A stretch of 50,496 nucleotides of DNA, taken from positions 1 through 50,496 of the forward strand of contig CANOBT010000023.1 of assembly GCA_947564305.1 (NCBI GenBank), given 5' to 3'. The notes under the pieces were generated by a model. The model saw only the letters and a program-made list of their open reading frames with translations, did not search any database and was not told the origin of the DNA. The first letter of the stretch is position 1; the number at the start of each line of letters is the position of its first letter. Made by a program: the position numbers and the translations under genes. The stretch comes from an uncultured Lachnospiraceae bacterium (GTDB taxonomy: Bacteria; Bacillota_A; Clostridia; Lachnospirales; Lachnospiraceae). This document shows positions 8,090 to 20,018 of the stretch, in pieces.

Positions 8090-8869
8090 TCAAGCCTGCT
8101 CTGTAAGCTTGCTAATCAATTCCTCGCAAATCTGAAGCACCGTCTTACCATCCGTGCGAATAACAACATCTGCCGCCGCCTCGTATTTTTCCCGACGCTT
8201 TTCCATTAATTCCGTGATATATCCCACATTCTTGTTTCCGTTCAAAACAGGCCGGTCCGTACTGTCCTTGACACGCTCATAAATGGTCTCAGGACTTGCA
8301 GTCAAAAGAACTACCCGCCCGTTTTTCTTCATCTCAGCCACATTTTCTTTCCTAAGGGCCGCACCACCGCCACAGGAAATCACGGCATTCTTGTGAAGCT
8401 GCATTTCCATAAGAAGCTGCGTCTCCCTGTTTCGGAAGTATTCCTCTCCATAAGTTGCAAAAATATCCGGAATACTCATCCCTTCCCGTTCGGCAATTAC
8501 CTGGTCCATCTCCACAACTTCCATAGCAAACATAGTACTCAAATAATCAGAAACCGTCGTTTTGCCGGCTCCCATAAATCCAATGAGTACGATATTATAA
8601 TCAAACAGATGCCTTGCCTGGATTCGCTTACTATTCTTGATGATCCTTGAAAAAACATCTTCTATCTCGCTTTGATACCGGTTTCCGGTCAGTCTTTCCT
8701 GCCTTCTGCGTTCCTGCTTCTGTTCCTGACCTGGCTGTAGGATTGCCAAACCATACTGCTCCTTATATGCCATAATTTTTTCGATGATGGCATTCCTCTC
8801 CTCCAAAGCATCGATAATCTTATCATCACACATAGCAAGCTGCTCGCGGTACATCTCCAAATCGTTCAT
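8090..8869 (-). CDS. Chorismate mutase-shikimate kinase fusion
   Basis: A 260-residue protein with two enzyme-like parts of aromatic amino acid synthesis. Residues 1-85 form an AroQ-type helical chorismate mutase-like domain with Arg25 in EERNAI and Lys36 in AYKEQYG at catalytic-type positions. Residues 92-260 form shikimate kinase: P-loop GFMGAGKTT (97-105), EMDQVIAEREG (120-130), FRNRET, CGGGA (167-171) and the lid RPVLNG. The start ATG has GGGAG 6 bases upstream. One gene could phosphorylate shikimate and convert chorismate to prephenate, two non-consecutive steps. The mutase half might instead be regulatory. Confidence 0.85.
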   Translation of the reverse strand: MNDLEMYREQLAMCDDKIIDALEERNAIIEKIMAYKEQYGLAILQPGQEQKQERRRQERLTGNRYQSEIEDVFSRIIKNSKRIQARHLFDYNIVLIGFMGAGKTTVSDYLSTMFAMEVVEMDQVIAEREGMSIPDIFATYGEEYFRNRETQLLMEMQLHKNAVISCGGGAALRKENVAEMKKNGRVVLLTASPETIYERVKDSTDRPVLNGNKNVGYITELMEKRREKYEAAADVVIRTDGKTVLQICEELISKLTEQA

Positions 8870-8925
8870 TCTCTTCTCCCTCACTCTAAAAGTATTAAAA
8901 ATGTGCAATCAGAACTGTACAATTG

Positions 8926-9756
8926 CTACTTATCCTTTTCGCTGTCTCCCATCCCTTTGTCCAGGGCAGCGCTGACATCTGCCTTAAAGAGCGCCCAGGC
9001 ATCTTCATCTTCTACAAAATACTTCGGACAGTTCTTTCCCGTTACATCATAATGCCGAATGACAGCATCCACATCCAACTCATACTTTGCACACAGAAAA
9101 GCTGTTAATTTCACAATAGATACATAAGTTGAATCTGTAAATTTTCCGGTCTCATCCGGATGACAGCATTCAATTGAAATTGTATCATGGTTCCGTTCAT
9201 TGGAAGCATAGGCAATCTCCCACGTTGGTACACACTGCACAATCTCTCCGTCCAGGCCAACAACAAAATGACTGCTCACTGATGTTCCATGACCATCCTG
9301 GAGCCCGTTAAAATAATCCCGATTCTGCTGTGCGGTACTTCCTGGGTTCGCTGTATAATGAATGACAATCCCCGTAATCGGGTCTGCCTCTGTCCCCGGC
9401 CTGGAAAAATCATTGACATCCAAAAGCTGTACACTAATCTCCGGCTCTGATGCATCTATATCCAACCCGCTTGTCTTTTCCTCCTCCGCAGAACAACGTG
9501 AGAGTACCGTCATCACCAGCAAGACGCCAAGCACACCGGCCGCAATGCCTACCAAAAGGCTCTTTGCATCCAGATTGAGATTGATTGCTATCCTCCAGGA
9601 AGATTTTTTCTTTTTTCTCTTTGTCTTTTTCCGTCCGGACTTCCGGCTCTTCTTTTTTACCCCTGTATCTTTGTTACCCGTAGGTTTCAACCCTGCAGCA
9701 GTGTTTTCCGTACTTTTTAACTCAGTACTTTTCTGCTCCGTACTCTCCTGTTCCAT
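8926..9756 (-). CDS. Membrane-anchored N-acetylmuramoyl-L-alanine amidase
   Basis: A 276-residue predicted type II membrane protein. A charged cytoplasmic head holds short Ser-Thr-Glu repeats (1-20) and a lysine-rich block (34-53), one transmembrane helix spans about 66-88, and an extracellular Amidase_2 domain follows. Zinc-ligand segments are GIVIHYTANPGS, and IRHYDVTGKNCP near the end; SSHFVVGLDGEIVQ and SIECCHPDE fit the T7-lysozyme/PGRP fold. It should cleave the bond between muramic acid and the peptide stem. GGAG is 9 bases before the ATG. The gene follows guaB by 27 bases, so it is expressed with growth-related genes rather than as a phage lysin. Confidence 0.88.
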   Translation of the reverse strand: MEQESTEQKSTELKSTENTAAGLKPTGNKDTGVKKKSRKSGRKKTKRKKKKSSWRIAINLNLDAKSLLVGIAAGVLGVLLVMTVLSRCSAEEEKTSGLDIDASEPEISVQLLDVNDFSRPGTEADPITGIVIHYTANPGSTAQQNRDYFNGLQDGHGTSVSSHFVVGLDGEIVQCVPTWEIAYASNERNHDTISIECCHPDETGKFTDSTYVSIVKLTAFLCAKYELDVDAVIRHYDVTGKNCPKYFVEDEDAWALFKADVSAALDKGMGDSEKDK

Positions 9757-9783
9757 CTTTCTTTGCTCCGTACATCTCCGGCC

Positions 9784-11241
<1,458 letters not shown>

Positions 11242-11337
11242 TTAACCTTCCTTTCCTTTTGTACTGAGAAACCACAAAACTAACCGGACTCTCTTATTAT
11301 TTTATAGTTTCTGACCATTTCTAGATAATTATCTGTT

Positions 11338-11366
11338 ATGGTACAAAAATTCAAGTTGATTGTCAA
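11338..11366 (-). promoter_or_regulatory. guaB promoter
   Basis: On the minus strand TTGACA (11361-11366) lies 17 bases from TACCAT (11338-11343). A perfect 12-base palindrome AGATAATTATCT at 11323-11334 covers the expected transcription start and could be an operator. The leader is about 95 nt. Confidence 0.65.
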
Positions 11367-11381
11367 GTAATTTCCGCAAAT

Positions 11382-11412
11382 AAAAAAGAGTTCCAAATCG
11401 GAACTCCTTTTT
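11382..11412 (-). terminator. groEL terminator
   Basis: GAGTTCC and GGAACTC pair around a 5-base loop, flanked by A and T runs on both sides so the stem extends. On the minus strand it ends in CTTTTTT. It lies 70 bases beyond the groEL stop. Confidence 0.85.
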
Positions 11413-11483
11413 ATTATGATTGTTCAGGGGCTTTCTATCATTATAATCTACGGCCTGACTGGCCGAGAATCATAACCTTGTGA

Positions 11484-13115
<1,632 letters not shown>

Positions 13116-13266
13116 TCACCTCATTCATTCTATTCAATCCATCTATCTATACTTATTGAATCAATCGTATTCAACAAGATATACCATATCAACTGCTATT
13201 CCAAACAGCAGACCGTAACCCCGCCTGCTGCGCAGGCTGTCCGCCGCCGGACTAATGCCTTCTATA

Positions 13267-13554
13267 CTATGCTTCTACGATTGCCAGAATATCGCTCTGT
13301 TTTACAATGATAAACTCTTCTCCATCCAATTCTACGTCGGTTCCTGCATATTTCGAGTAGATTACTTTATCGCCAACGCTTACCTGCATGGTAACTTCTT
13401 TTCCATCTATAGTCCCGCCAGGCCCTACAGCAATTACTTCTGCTTCCTGCGGCTTCTCTTTTGCCTGCCCCGGAAGAACGATACCGGACTTTGTTGTTTC
13501 TTCTGCTTCTAACTGTTTTAATACAATTTTGTCGCCTAATGGTACTAACTTCAT
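13267..13554 (-). CDS. groES: Co-chaperonin GroES (10 kDa)
   Basis: A 95-residue lid protein of the GroEL chamber. It begins MKLVPLGDKIVLKQLEAEE, has the mobile-loop segment TTKSGIVLPGQAKEKPQ, and ends with the usual DILAIVE. AAGGAGG lies 7 bases before the ATG. It is the first gene of the heat-shock operon, with the promoter and CIRCE operator directly upstream. Confidence 0.98.
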   Translation of the reverse strand: MKLVPLGDKIVLKQLEAEETTKSGIVLPGQAKEKPQEAEVIAVGPGGTIDGKEVTMQVSVGDKVIYSKYAGTDVELDGEEFIIVKQSDILAIVEA

Positions 13555-13584
13555 TGTAATTCCTCCTTAAAATATGTTGTTCTG

Positions 13585-13611
13585 TTAGCACTCATTTCAT
13601 TTGAGTGCTAA
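13585..13611 (-). promoter_or_regulatory. CIRCE operator (HrcA site)
   Basis: A perfect TTAGCACTC-N9-GAGTGCTAA inverted repeat lies between the groES promoter and start codon. This matches the CIRCE consensus exactly, so HrcA repression and heat induction of groES-groEL are expected. hrcA itself is not in the window. Confidence 0.97.
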
Positions 13612-13622
13612 CCCATGAATAT

Positions 13623-13651
13623 AAAATAGCACTCCGGCTTCCATTTGTCAA
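13623..13651 (-). promoter_or_regulatory. groES-groEL promoter
   Basis: On the minus strand TTGACA (13646-13651) and TATTTT (13623-13628) are 17 bases apart, placing the CIRCE element over the start of transcription, as in other Firmicutes. Confidence 0.8.
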
Positions 13652-13708
13652 CAATGTTTCCAAATTTTTATAATTAGTTTATAAAAATCCCGTTTTCCAG
13701 TCCCCCAG

Positions 13709-14020
13709 TTATCCTTTTTTTTCTGATACACTGTAGAAGCCGTTTTCTATCCGGAATACCACCATATTCCCTTCCTTTGAGCGGTAACGCTCCTTCACAA
13801 CGCCTGTGCAGTACAGGATTTCCTTTTTTGTAGAAATGTAACACTGGTACTTCGCATCCAGTGAAATCGCTGTCAAATCCTGCTCTTTTAAATCTAAGTA
13901 TATGTAATCTTCCTCGATATCATACTTATAGACTTGACATCTATGCGTGGTATCATCCAATACTACATCTGCTGAAATCGTCTTTGCCATCTGCAGGTCA
14001 ACTAAATTCCCTTCGTACAT
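13709..14020 (-). CDS. Small conserved hypothetical protein next to codY
   Basis: A 103-residue soluble protein I cannot name. Predicted strands alternate through most of the sequence (ADVVLDDTTHRCQVYKYDI, YIYLDLKE, YQCYISTKKEILYCTGVV), which suggests a small beta-barrel, perhaps PilZ-like, but the PilZ RxxxR and DxSxxG motifs are not evident. The ATG with AGGAGGAG five bases upstream was chosen, 35 codons inside the open frame. It follows codY by 55 bases on the same strand and may be co-transcribed. Confidence 0.7.
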   Translation of the reverse strand: MYEGNLVDLQMAKTISADVVLDDTTHRCQVYKYDIEEDYIYLDLKEQDLTAISLDAKYQCYISTKKEILYCTGVVKERYRSKEGNMVVFRIENGFYSVSEKKG

Positions 14021-14075
14021 TTTCTCCTCCTTTATGAAAAGAAAGGATATCAGCTTACTGACATCCCCTCTTCCG

Positions 14076-14855
14076 TTATCCTCTTTCTTTCTTAATCTTC
14101 TCCAGCTCCGTAAAGACATACTCATTTAACACTTTTATGTATGTACCTTTCATGCCAGAGGAACGCGATTCAATTACTCCGGCACTTTCAAACTTCCTCA
14201 GTGCATTGACAATCACGGACCGTGTGATGCCGACCCGGTCCGCAATCTTGCTTGCAACCAAAATTCCTTCCGTTCCACCCAGTTCATCAAAAATATGAAG
14301 AATCGCTTCCAGTTCGGAAAAGGACAATGTGCCGATTGCTGACTGGACAATATGCTCTTTTCGCGTTTCCTCCGCATTTTCCTCATTGACGGAGCGGAGC
14401 ATCTCAAGTCCAACCACCGCTGTTCCATATTCGCTCAGGATAATATCGTCAATCTCATAAAATGCATCCTGCTTATAGATGAACAATGTCCCCAGCCGTT
14501 CCCCGGCAATATCAATCGGGGTAATGATCGCCTGATATCCCCTGATGTTCTCCGGCGAAAAGCCAAGAGTCTCCAGATTGACATTCTCCTTTGTAGATAA
14601 AATGCTTAAAAGACGCTCGTTGAGCATATCATCAATGTGAGAACCTACGTTCTCAGCAATCAGTTCATGAATTGCCTGGACTCTCAGTGACCTGCCTACG
14701 CCCAAAACCTTTCCTTTTTTACTGACAACCAGGACATTGGAGTCCAGAATTTCTGTCATCACCGCACAAATGTCATTAAATACGACCTTGCTAGAATTAT
14801 TATTATGGAGCAATTTATTGATCTTTCTCGTTTTATCTAATAATTGTACACTCAT
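14076..14855 (-). CDS. codY: GTP-sensing transcriptional pleiotropic repressor CodY
   Basis: A 259-residue global regulator that senses GTP and branched-chain amino acids and represses adaptive genes in rich conditions. The N-terminal GAF domain begins MSVQLLDKTRKINKLLHNN. The C-terminal winged helix includes EGILVASKIADRVGITRSVIVNALRKFESAGVI, in which the recognition helix is highly conserved. Length equals that of well-studied CodY proteins. The ATG six bases from GGAGG was chosen; an ATG two codons earlier abuts the ribosome-binding site. It lies after yifB-dprA-topA, a common order in Firmicutes, but has its own promoter. Confidence 0.97.
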   Translation of the reverse strand: MSVQLLDKTRKINKLLHNNNSSKVVFNDICAVMTEILDSNVLVVSKKGKVLGVGRSLRVQAIHELIAENVGSHIDDMLNERLLSILSTKENVNLETLGFSPENIRGYQAIITPIDIAGERLGTLFIYKQDAFYEIDDIILSEYGTAVVGLEMLRSVNEENAEETRKEHIVQSAIGTLSFSELEAILHIFDELGGTEGILVASKIADRVGITRSVIVNALRKFESAGVIESRSSGMKGTYIKVLNEYVFTELEKIKKERG

Positions 14856-14897
14856 TACCATCCTCCGCTTTTGTAAAACAATGCTTGCTTTTCTAAT

Positions 14898-14926
14898 TGT
14901 ATACACAACTTATTCTAATTTGTCAG
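14898..14926 (-). promoter_or_regulatory. Candidate codY promoter
   Basis: On the minus strand CTGACA (14921-14926) and TATACA (14898-14903) are 17 bases apart in the topA-codY gap. Just upstream, 14947-14961 reads AATTTTCGAAATATC, which has four differences from the CodY box AATTTTCWGAAAATT; autoregulation is possible but the match is weak. Confidence 0.5.
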
Positions 14927-14981
14927 ATAAAACTATGTTATCATACAATTTTCGAAATATCAATTAAATTCTCAACCTTTT

Positions 14982-17069
14982 TCAAGCTTTTTCAGCCTGC
15001 TCCTGCTTCTTATTTCTCACATATCCGCATTTCTCATCCGCACAGACCAGTTTATTTCCCTTTTCGACCATATATCCTCCGCAGTCCGGACATTTCTCCG
15101 AAGAAGGCTTCTGCCAGGACATAAAATCACACTCCGGATTGTCCTCACAGCCATAATATTTTCTGCCCTTCTTCGTCTTTCTGAGAACGACCTCTTTCCC
15201 ACATACAGGACAGGAAACCCCTATTTTCTCCAAATAAGGCTTGGTATTGCGGCATTCCGGGAATCCGGGACAGGCCAGGAATCTGCCGTGAGGACCGTAT
15301 TTGATAACCATGTTCCGACCGCATTCCTCACAGACTACATCTGTCACTTCATCCTCAATCGTCACGCTCTCCTGCTCCTTCTCCGCAATCTGGACCGCCT
15401 CGTCCAAATCGGGATAAAAATTACGGATGACTTCTTTCCACGGCACCCTGCCTTCCTCTACCATATCCAGGAGCCCTTCCATATTTGCCGTAAAATTGAC
15501 ATCTACAATACTCGGGAAGGACTGTTTCATAATATTGTTGACCACTTCCCCGATTTCCGTCAAATACAGATTCTTTCCTTCTTTTGTAATATACCTTCTG
15601 GCCAGAATCGTGCCAATGGTCGGCGCATAGGTACTCGGACGGCCGATTCCCTGCTCTTCCAAAGCCTTCACCAACGTAGCCTCCGTATAGTGTGCGGGCG
15701 GCTGGGTAAAATGCTGTTTCGTCTCAATATCTTTTTTCGTCAGCACAGAATCCTTTTGTAATCCATTGACCAACACGTTACTTTCTTCCTTTTCCTCATC
15801 CGCCTCCATATAAACAGAGCGGAATCCTTCAAAGGAAACCCGCGAAGCAGATACCGTAAAAACATAGTCTCCCGCCCCGATTTTCACCGAAGTCGTCTCA
15901 AACCTGGCCGGCTGCATCCGGCTCGCCGTAAAGCGCTTCCAAATCAACTGATACAGCCGGAACTGATCTCTTGACAGAGAATCTTTTAAAGATGCCGGAG
16001 TCCTGGTAATATCTGACGGGCGAATCGCCTCATGGGCATCCTGAATCTTCTTCTCCGTCTGTTTCGAGACACCGCCTGCGGCCACATACTCTTTTCCATA
16101 AGTCTCGGCTATATATTCCCTTGCTGCCGCATCCGCCTCCACAGAAATACGGGTAGAATCGGTACGCAGATAAGTGATAACACCCACGGTCCCATTTCCC
16201 TTGATATCGACTCCCTCGTATAGCTGCTGCGCGATACGCATGGTCTTCTGCGTTCCAAAATTCAGTGCCTTTGCCGCCTCCTGCTGCAGTGTACTGGTGG
16301 TAAACGGCAGAGGACTCTTACGGATGCGTTCGCCCTTTTTGATATCTTTTATCCGATATTCCTCCTGCTCCACAGCCCGGAGAATCTCATCTAACTCCTC
16401 CTTTGATCGGATTATCATTTTCTTCTTATCTGTTCCGTAGAACTTGGCTGTCAGAGGACGCTTTTCTCCCTTTATAGAAAATACTGCATCCAGCGACCAA
16501 TACTCTTCCGGAATAAATGCGTCAATCTCCTCTTCCCTGTCCGCAATAATACGAAGGGCCACAGATTGTACTCTTCCGGCGCTCAATCCTCGTTTTACCT
16601 TGGCCCAGAGGAGCGGGCTGATCCGGTATCCAACCATCCGGTCCAGAATTCGGCGGACCTGCTGTGCATCCACCAAATCCATATCAATCTCACGGGGTGT
16701 TTTTAAAGATGCCTTCACTGCATTCTTCGTAATCTCATTGAATGTAATACGGCACATTTTCTTTTGATCCAGCTTCAAGGCTGCCGCCAGATGCCAGGAA
16801 ATCGCTTCTCCCTCACGGTCCGGGTCAGTTGCGAGATAGACCTTATCTGCTTTTTTCACTTCTTTACGCAGACCTGCAAGGATGTCCCCCTTTCCTCGGA
16901 TTGTAATATATTTCGGCTCATAATCATGCTCCACATCAATGCCCAGCTGGCTCTTCGGCAAATCACGCACATGCCCGTTGGATGCCGCAACCGTATAATT
17001 ACTTCCCAAAAATTTTTTAATTGTCTTCACCTTTGCAGGTGACTCCACAATAACAAGATAGTGTGCCAT
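14982..17069 (-). CDS. topA: DNA topoisomerase I
   Basis: A 695-residue type IA topoisomerase that relaxes negative supercoils. The TOPRIM domain opens with MAHYLVIVESPAKVKTIKKFLG and contains DPDREGEAISWH. RGLSAGRVQSVALRII and the active-site tyrosine in GVITYLRTDSTRIS follow. The C-terminus has three four-cysteine zinc ribbons (CEECG..CPGFPEC, CPVCG..CEDNPEC, CPDCG..CADEKC). The start ATG is 10 bases from GGAGG; a start seven codons earlier overlaps that ribosome-binding site. It sits in the conserved order yifB-dprA-topA-codY. Confidence 0.97.
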   Translation of the reverse strand: MAHYLVIVESPAKVKTIKKFLGSNYTVAASNGHVRDLPKSQLGIDVEHDYEPKYITIRGKGDILAGLRKEVKKADKVYLATDPDREGEAISWHLAAALKLDQKKMCRITFNEITKNAVKASLKTPREIDMDLVDAQQVRRILDRMVGYRISPLLWAKVKRGLSAGRVQSVALRIIADREEEIDAFIPEEYWSLDAVFSIKGEKRPLTAKFYGTDKKKMIIRSKEELDEILRAVEQEEYRIKDIKKGERIRKSPLPFTTSTLQQEAAKALNFGTQKTMRIAQQLYEGVDIKGNGTVGVITYLRTDSTRISVEADAAAREYIAETYGKEYVAAGGVSKQTEKKIQDAHEAIRPSDITRTPASLKDSLSRDQFRLYQLIWKRFTASRMQPARFETTSVKIGAGDYVFTVSASRVSFEGFRSVYMEADEEKEESNVLVNGLQKDSVLTKKDIETKQHFTQPPAHYTEATLVKALEEQGIGRPSTYAPTIGTILARRYITKEGKNLYLTEIGEVVNNIMKQSFPSIVDVNFTANMEGLLDMVEEGRVPWKEVIRNFYPDLDEAVQIAEKEQESVTIEDEVTDVVCEECGRNMVIKYGPHGRFLACPGFPECRNTKPYLEKIGVSCPVCGKEVVLRKTKKGRKYYGCEDNPECDFMSWQKPSSEKCPDCGGYMVEKGNKLVCADEKCGYVRNKKQEQAEKA

Positions 17070-17103
17070 ACAGCTTACCCCTCCATCCAAAACTGTAAAC
17101 CGT

Positions 17104-18222
17104 CTATATTCTAATATAATAGTTTTTTGAAATCTCCTTGATATATCCTTTCATCTCCAGAGACACCAGCGTTTCCAACACCTTCTGCGGCGAAATTCTA
17201 ACCTCTTCTACAATTTCACCTAAACTCCTTGCTGAAAGAACAACTGAACTATACACCAAATTTTCTATACTTTCAAGCACTTTTTTTGCTTCCTGCTCTT
17301 TTTCCCCGGAAATACCGCCGGAAATTCCAAGCTCCTCCAGAAGCATATCCGGCGACATCAGAATTCCCGCACCCTGCCGTATTAACTGGTGGCACCCCTG
17401 GCTAAGCATGCTGTCAATCGGCCCTGGCAGGGCGTAAATATCCTTTCCCTGTTCCAACGCCATATCCGCCGTAATGAGGGAACCGCTTTTCTCTTTTGCC
17501 TCCATCACCAGCACCAAATCCGATAAACCGCTGATAATTCGGTTTCTGCGCGGAAAATGATAGGGCAGCGGCGCCGTCCCCGGACGCAGCTCGGAAAGGA
17601 TTCCGCCGCCCTGCTCCAAGATGTCATGATAGAGCCCTGTATGTTCCCGGGGATAACAGATATCTACTCCATTCCCCATCACCGCAAATGTCTTTCCCCG
17701 CCCCGCCAGGGCTCCCCGCTGGCTGATTCCGTCAATGCCGCGGGCAAGCCCGCTGATGATTTGAATTCCATGCTGTGAAAGTGCTTCCCCAAATTCATAG
17801 GCGTACTTTTCCCCATAATGGCTGCAGCCCCTTGCTCCTACAATGGCTACACTTAAAGAATCTTCTTCTGGCAGACGTCCTTTTACATACAAGGCATAGG
17901 GTTTGTCCGAGACAGGGAGGAGCTTTTCCGGATATTCAGGATCAAAACAGGTTACCAGGTGAACTTCCTTTTCCAACAGTTTTTCACATTCCCCCTGCAA
18001 GTCCCAGATTTTCTTCGCCTGCATTATTGTATTACGGTCTTTTTCATTTAAGAACCGTAACTGCTGTAAATGTGTTTCTTCTATATAATAAACTGCTCTT
18101 GCTGATTTCATGTATTCCCGAAGCAATGTTTTTTTCTTATCAGAAATACCGACGGCGGCCAGCCAATATTTGTATGCCAGATTATCCGCTTTTTTTGCTT
18201 CTGTTCTATCTTCCTTTTTCAC
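17104..18222 (-). CDS. dprA: DNA-processing protein DprA
   Basis: A cytoplasmic protein of about 372 residues that binds incoming single-stranded DNA and loads RecA in natural transformation. After an N-terminal helical region, the Rossmann-like core shows VAIVGARGCSHYGEKYA, IISGLARGIDGISQRGAL, AVMGNGVDICYPREH, FPRRNRIISGLSD and SGSLITADMALEQGKDIYALPG. A C-terminal winged helix (residues about 310-372) follows. The start is uncertain: the GTG at 18222, two bases after the yifB stop, is taken, while a TTG at 18237 inside yifB is the alternative. Competence is not shown by this gene alone, since dprA also exists in non-competent species. Confidence 0.94.
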   Translation of the reverse strand: MKKEDRTEAKKADNLAYKYWLAAVGISDKKKTLLREYMKSARAVYYIEETHLQQLRFLNEKDRNTIMQAKKIWDLQGECEKLLEKEVHLVTCFDPEYPEKLLPVSDKPYALYVKGRLPEEDSLSVAIVGARGCSHYGEKYAYEFGEALSQHGIQIISGLARGIDGISQRGALAGRGKTFAVMGNGVDICYPREHTGLYHDILEQGGGILSELRPGTAPLPYHFPRRNRIISGLSDLVLVMEAKEKSGSLITADMALEQGKDIYALPGPIDSMLSQGCHQLIRQGAGILMSPDMLLEELGISGGISGEKEQEAKKVLESIENLVYSSVVLSARSLGEIVEEVRISPQKVLETLVSLEMKGYIKEISKNYYIRI

Positions 18223-18224
18223 AC

Positions 18225-19754
18225 TTAACGCCCCCAATACTTTTTATCCAATGACCGATATCCCACTGCTTCCATTAAATGTCTTTCCAGAATCCGCTCC
18301 TCTCCGTCCAAATCCGCAATCGTTCGCGCCACCTTCAAAATCTTATGATAGGTACGCGCCGTCAGTCCCAATCTGGAAAATGCCTGTTTCATCAGTTTTT
18401 CCTCCGTTTCTCCCAGGGCACAATACTTTTCTATCTCCTTGGTCTCCAACATGGAATTTGTCAAAATCCTACTTCCCTTGTATCTCTGATTCTGTATTTC
18501 CCTCGCCTGACATACCCGTTCCCTGATTGCTGCAGAACTTTCTTCTTTTCTTCCTCCCTGCAGCGCTTCATATTTCACCCTGGGCGCCTCCACACAGATG
18601 TCCATCCTGTCCAAAAATGGCTGGCTCAACTTTCCCAGATAATGCTGAATCTGCCCGGGCGTACAAGTACAGCGGTTCATATCTGGATAGCAACCGCAAG
18701 GGCAGGGATTCATGGCGGCTACGAGAATAAAATTTGCAGGAAATAAATAGTTTCCCTGATTTCTGGTAATCCGCACCTGATGATCCTCTAAAGGCTGTCT
18801 TAAAACCTCCAGCACATTTTTCTGAAATTCCGGAAGCTCATCCAAAAATAAGACACCTTCATGAGCCAGACTGATTTCTCCGGGCACCGGCACGATGCCT
18901 CCGCCCACAAGTGCTGTTTTCGTAGACGTATGATGAACGCTGCGAAAAGGACGCCTCTGAATCAAGGGACTTTCGCTGTCCAACATCCCAAGGATGCTGT
19001 AAACTTTGGTAAGTTCCATACTCTCCTCCAATGTCATAGGTGGAAAAATAGACGGAATCCGTTTGGCTGTCATGGATTTCCCGCTTCCCGGAGGTCCGAT
19101 CAGCAGCAGATTATGTCCGCCCGCTACCGCAACCTCTGCCGCCCGTTTCACAGTCGCCTGGCCGCAGACATCCGCGTAATCCCATTCGTTCTGACTGCCC
19201 TCTGGCTTAGGTTGTGGATAAGGTTCCGGCGTAATGGAGATTTTTCCACATAAATACTTATATGCTTCCTCCAAGCTCTCTACACCGATAACCTCAATCC
19301 CATTCACCAACGCTCCCTCCGGTGCATTTGCACGGGGTACAATACAGGCGGCCACTCCTGCATTCCTTGCCTCCAATACAATGGGAAGGACACCCGGCAC
19401 CTTCTGTACCTTTCCGTCCAGGCTCAGCTCTCCTACTATCAGCGTAGACTCCACCTTCTGTTCGCTTAATTTTCCCAGGGATACCAAAATCCCCACCGCA
19501 ATGGGGAGGTCAAAGGCGGCTCCACGCTTCTTCATGGTGGCCGGAGACAGATTGATCACAGTCTTTTTCGCCGGAAAATCCAATCCTGAATTCCGGATTG
19601 CCGTGCGCACTCTCTCCGCCGCCTCCTTCACTTCCGACGACAGGTATCCCACCATATGGAACGCCGGAAGCCCATTACTCACATCTGCCTCCACATTTAC
19701 AAACTCTACTTTCAGTCCAAAAATGGATGCAGATAACACTGTGCTAAAACTCAT
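18225..19754 (-). CDS. YifB/ComM family Mg-chelatase-like AAA+ ATPase
   Basis: A 509-residue relative of ComM, a hexameric helicase that drives branch migration during recombination in transformation. The N-terminal ChlI-like domain starts MSFSTVLSASIFGL and contains NLSPATMKKRGAAFDLPIA. The AAA+ core has Walker A GPPGSGKSMTAKRIP, Walker B GVLFLDELPEF, and an ISLAHEG segment; the C-terminal Mg-chelatase domain ends with LEAVGYRSLDKKYWGR-like sequence. The ATG two codons into the open frame is preferred because it is 7 bases from AAGGAAG and matches relatives. It heads the yifB-dprA-topA operon. Confidence 0.94.
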   Translation of the reverse strand: MSFSTVLSASIFGLKVEFVNVEADVSNGLPAFHMVGYLSSEVKEAAERVRTAIRNSGLDFPAKKTVINLSPATMKKRGAAFDLPIAVGILVSLGKLSEQKVESTLIVGELSLDGKVQKVPGVLPIVLEARNAGVAACIVPRANAPEGALVNGIEVIGVESLEEAYKYLCGKISITPEPYPQPKPEGSQNEWDYADVCGQATVKRAAEVAVAGGHNLLLIGPPGSGKSMTAKRIPSIFPPMTLEESMELTKVYSILGMLDSESPLIQRRPFRSVHHTSTKTALVGGGIVPVPGEISLAHEGVLFLDELPEFQKNVLEVLRQPLEDHQVRITRNQGNYLFPANFILVAAMNPCPCGCYPDMNRCTCTPGQIQHYLGKLSQPFLDRMDICVEAPRVKYEALQGGRKEESSAAIRERVCQAREIQNQRYKGSRILTNSMLETKEIEKYCALGETEEKLMKQAFSRLGLTARTYHKILKVARTIADLDGEERILERHLMEAVGYRSLDKKYWGR

Positions 19755-19852
19755 TCGCACACTTCCTTTCTCTCTATATAATTTTATGAATCAATGAATC
19801 ATGGCCGAAACGACCGGATTACCCAGTGCAGAACGCACCGTTTGATGTATGT

Positions 19853-19882
19853 ATCATATTCCACTGCCCCTGGAATTGTCAA
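19853..19882 (-). promoter_or_regulatory. Promoter of the yifB-dprA-topA operon
   Basis: On the minus strand TTGACA (19877-19882) and TATGAT (19853-19858) are 18 bases apart. The leader of about 95 nt contains two small GC-rich hairpins of unknown meaning. Confidence 0.65.
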
Positions 19883-19914
19883 CCCTTTTTTGTCCTTGTT
19901 TTCTGTGGAAAAGC

Positions 19915-19942
19915 ACAAAATCCTATTTTTCCACATAAACTA
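19915..19942 (+). promoter_or_regulatory. Candidate sporulation (sigma-E/K) promoter of sigK
   Basis: The -10-like CATAAACTA (19934-19942) fits the CATANNNTA consensus shared by sigma E and sigma K, and AC (19915-19916) lies 17 bases upstream as in sigma-K promoters. It is 76 bases before the sigK start. No good sigma-A promoter is visible in this gap. The consensus is short, so chance matches are possible. Confidence 0.4.
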
Positions 19943-20018
19943 TATCAAATGAGCTGAGGAACGACAGGAAAATAGCTTCATGTCCATTATTTTCCCATGA
20001 TTCCTGTGAGGTGTCATC

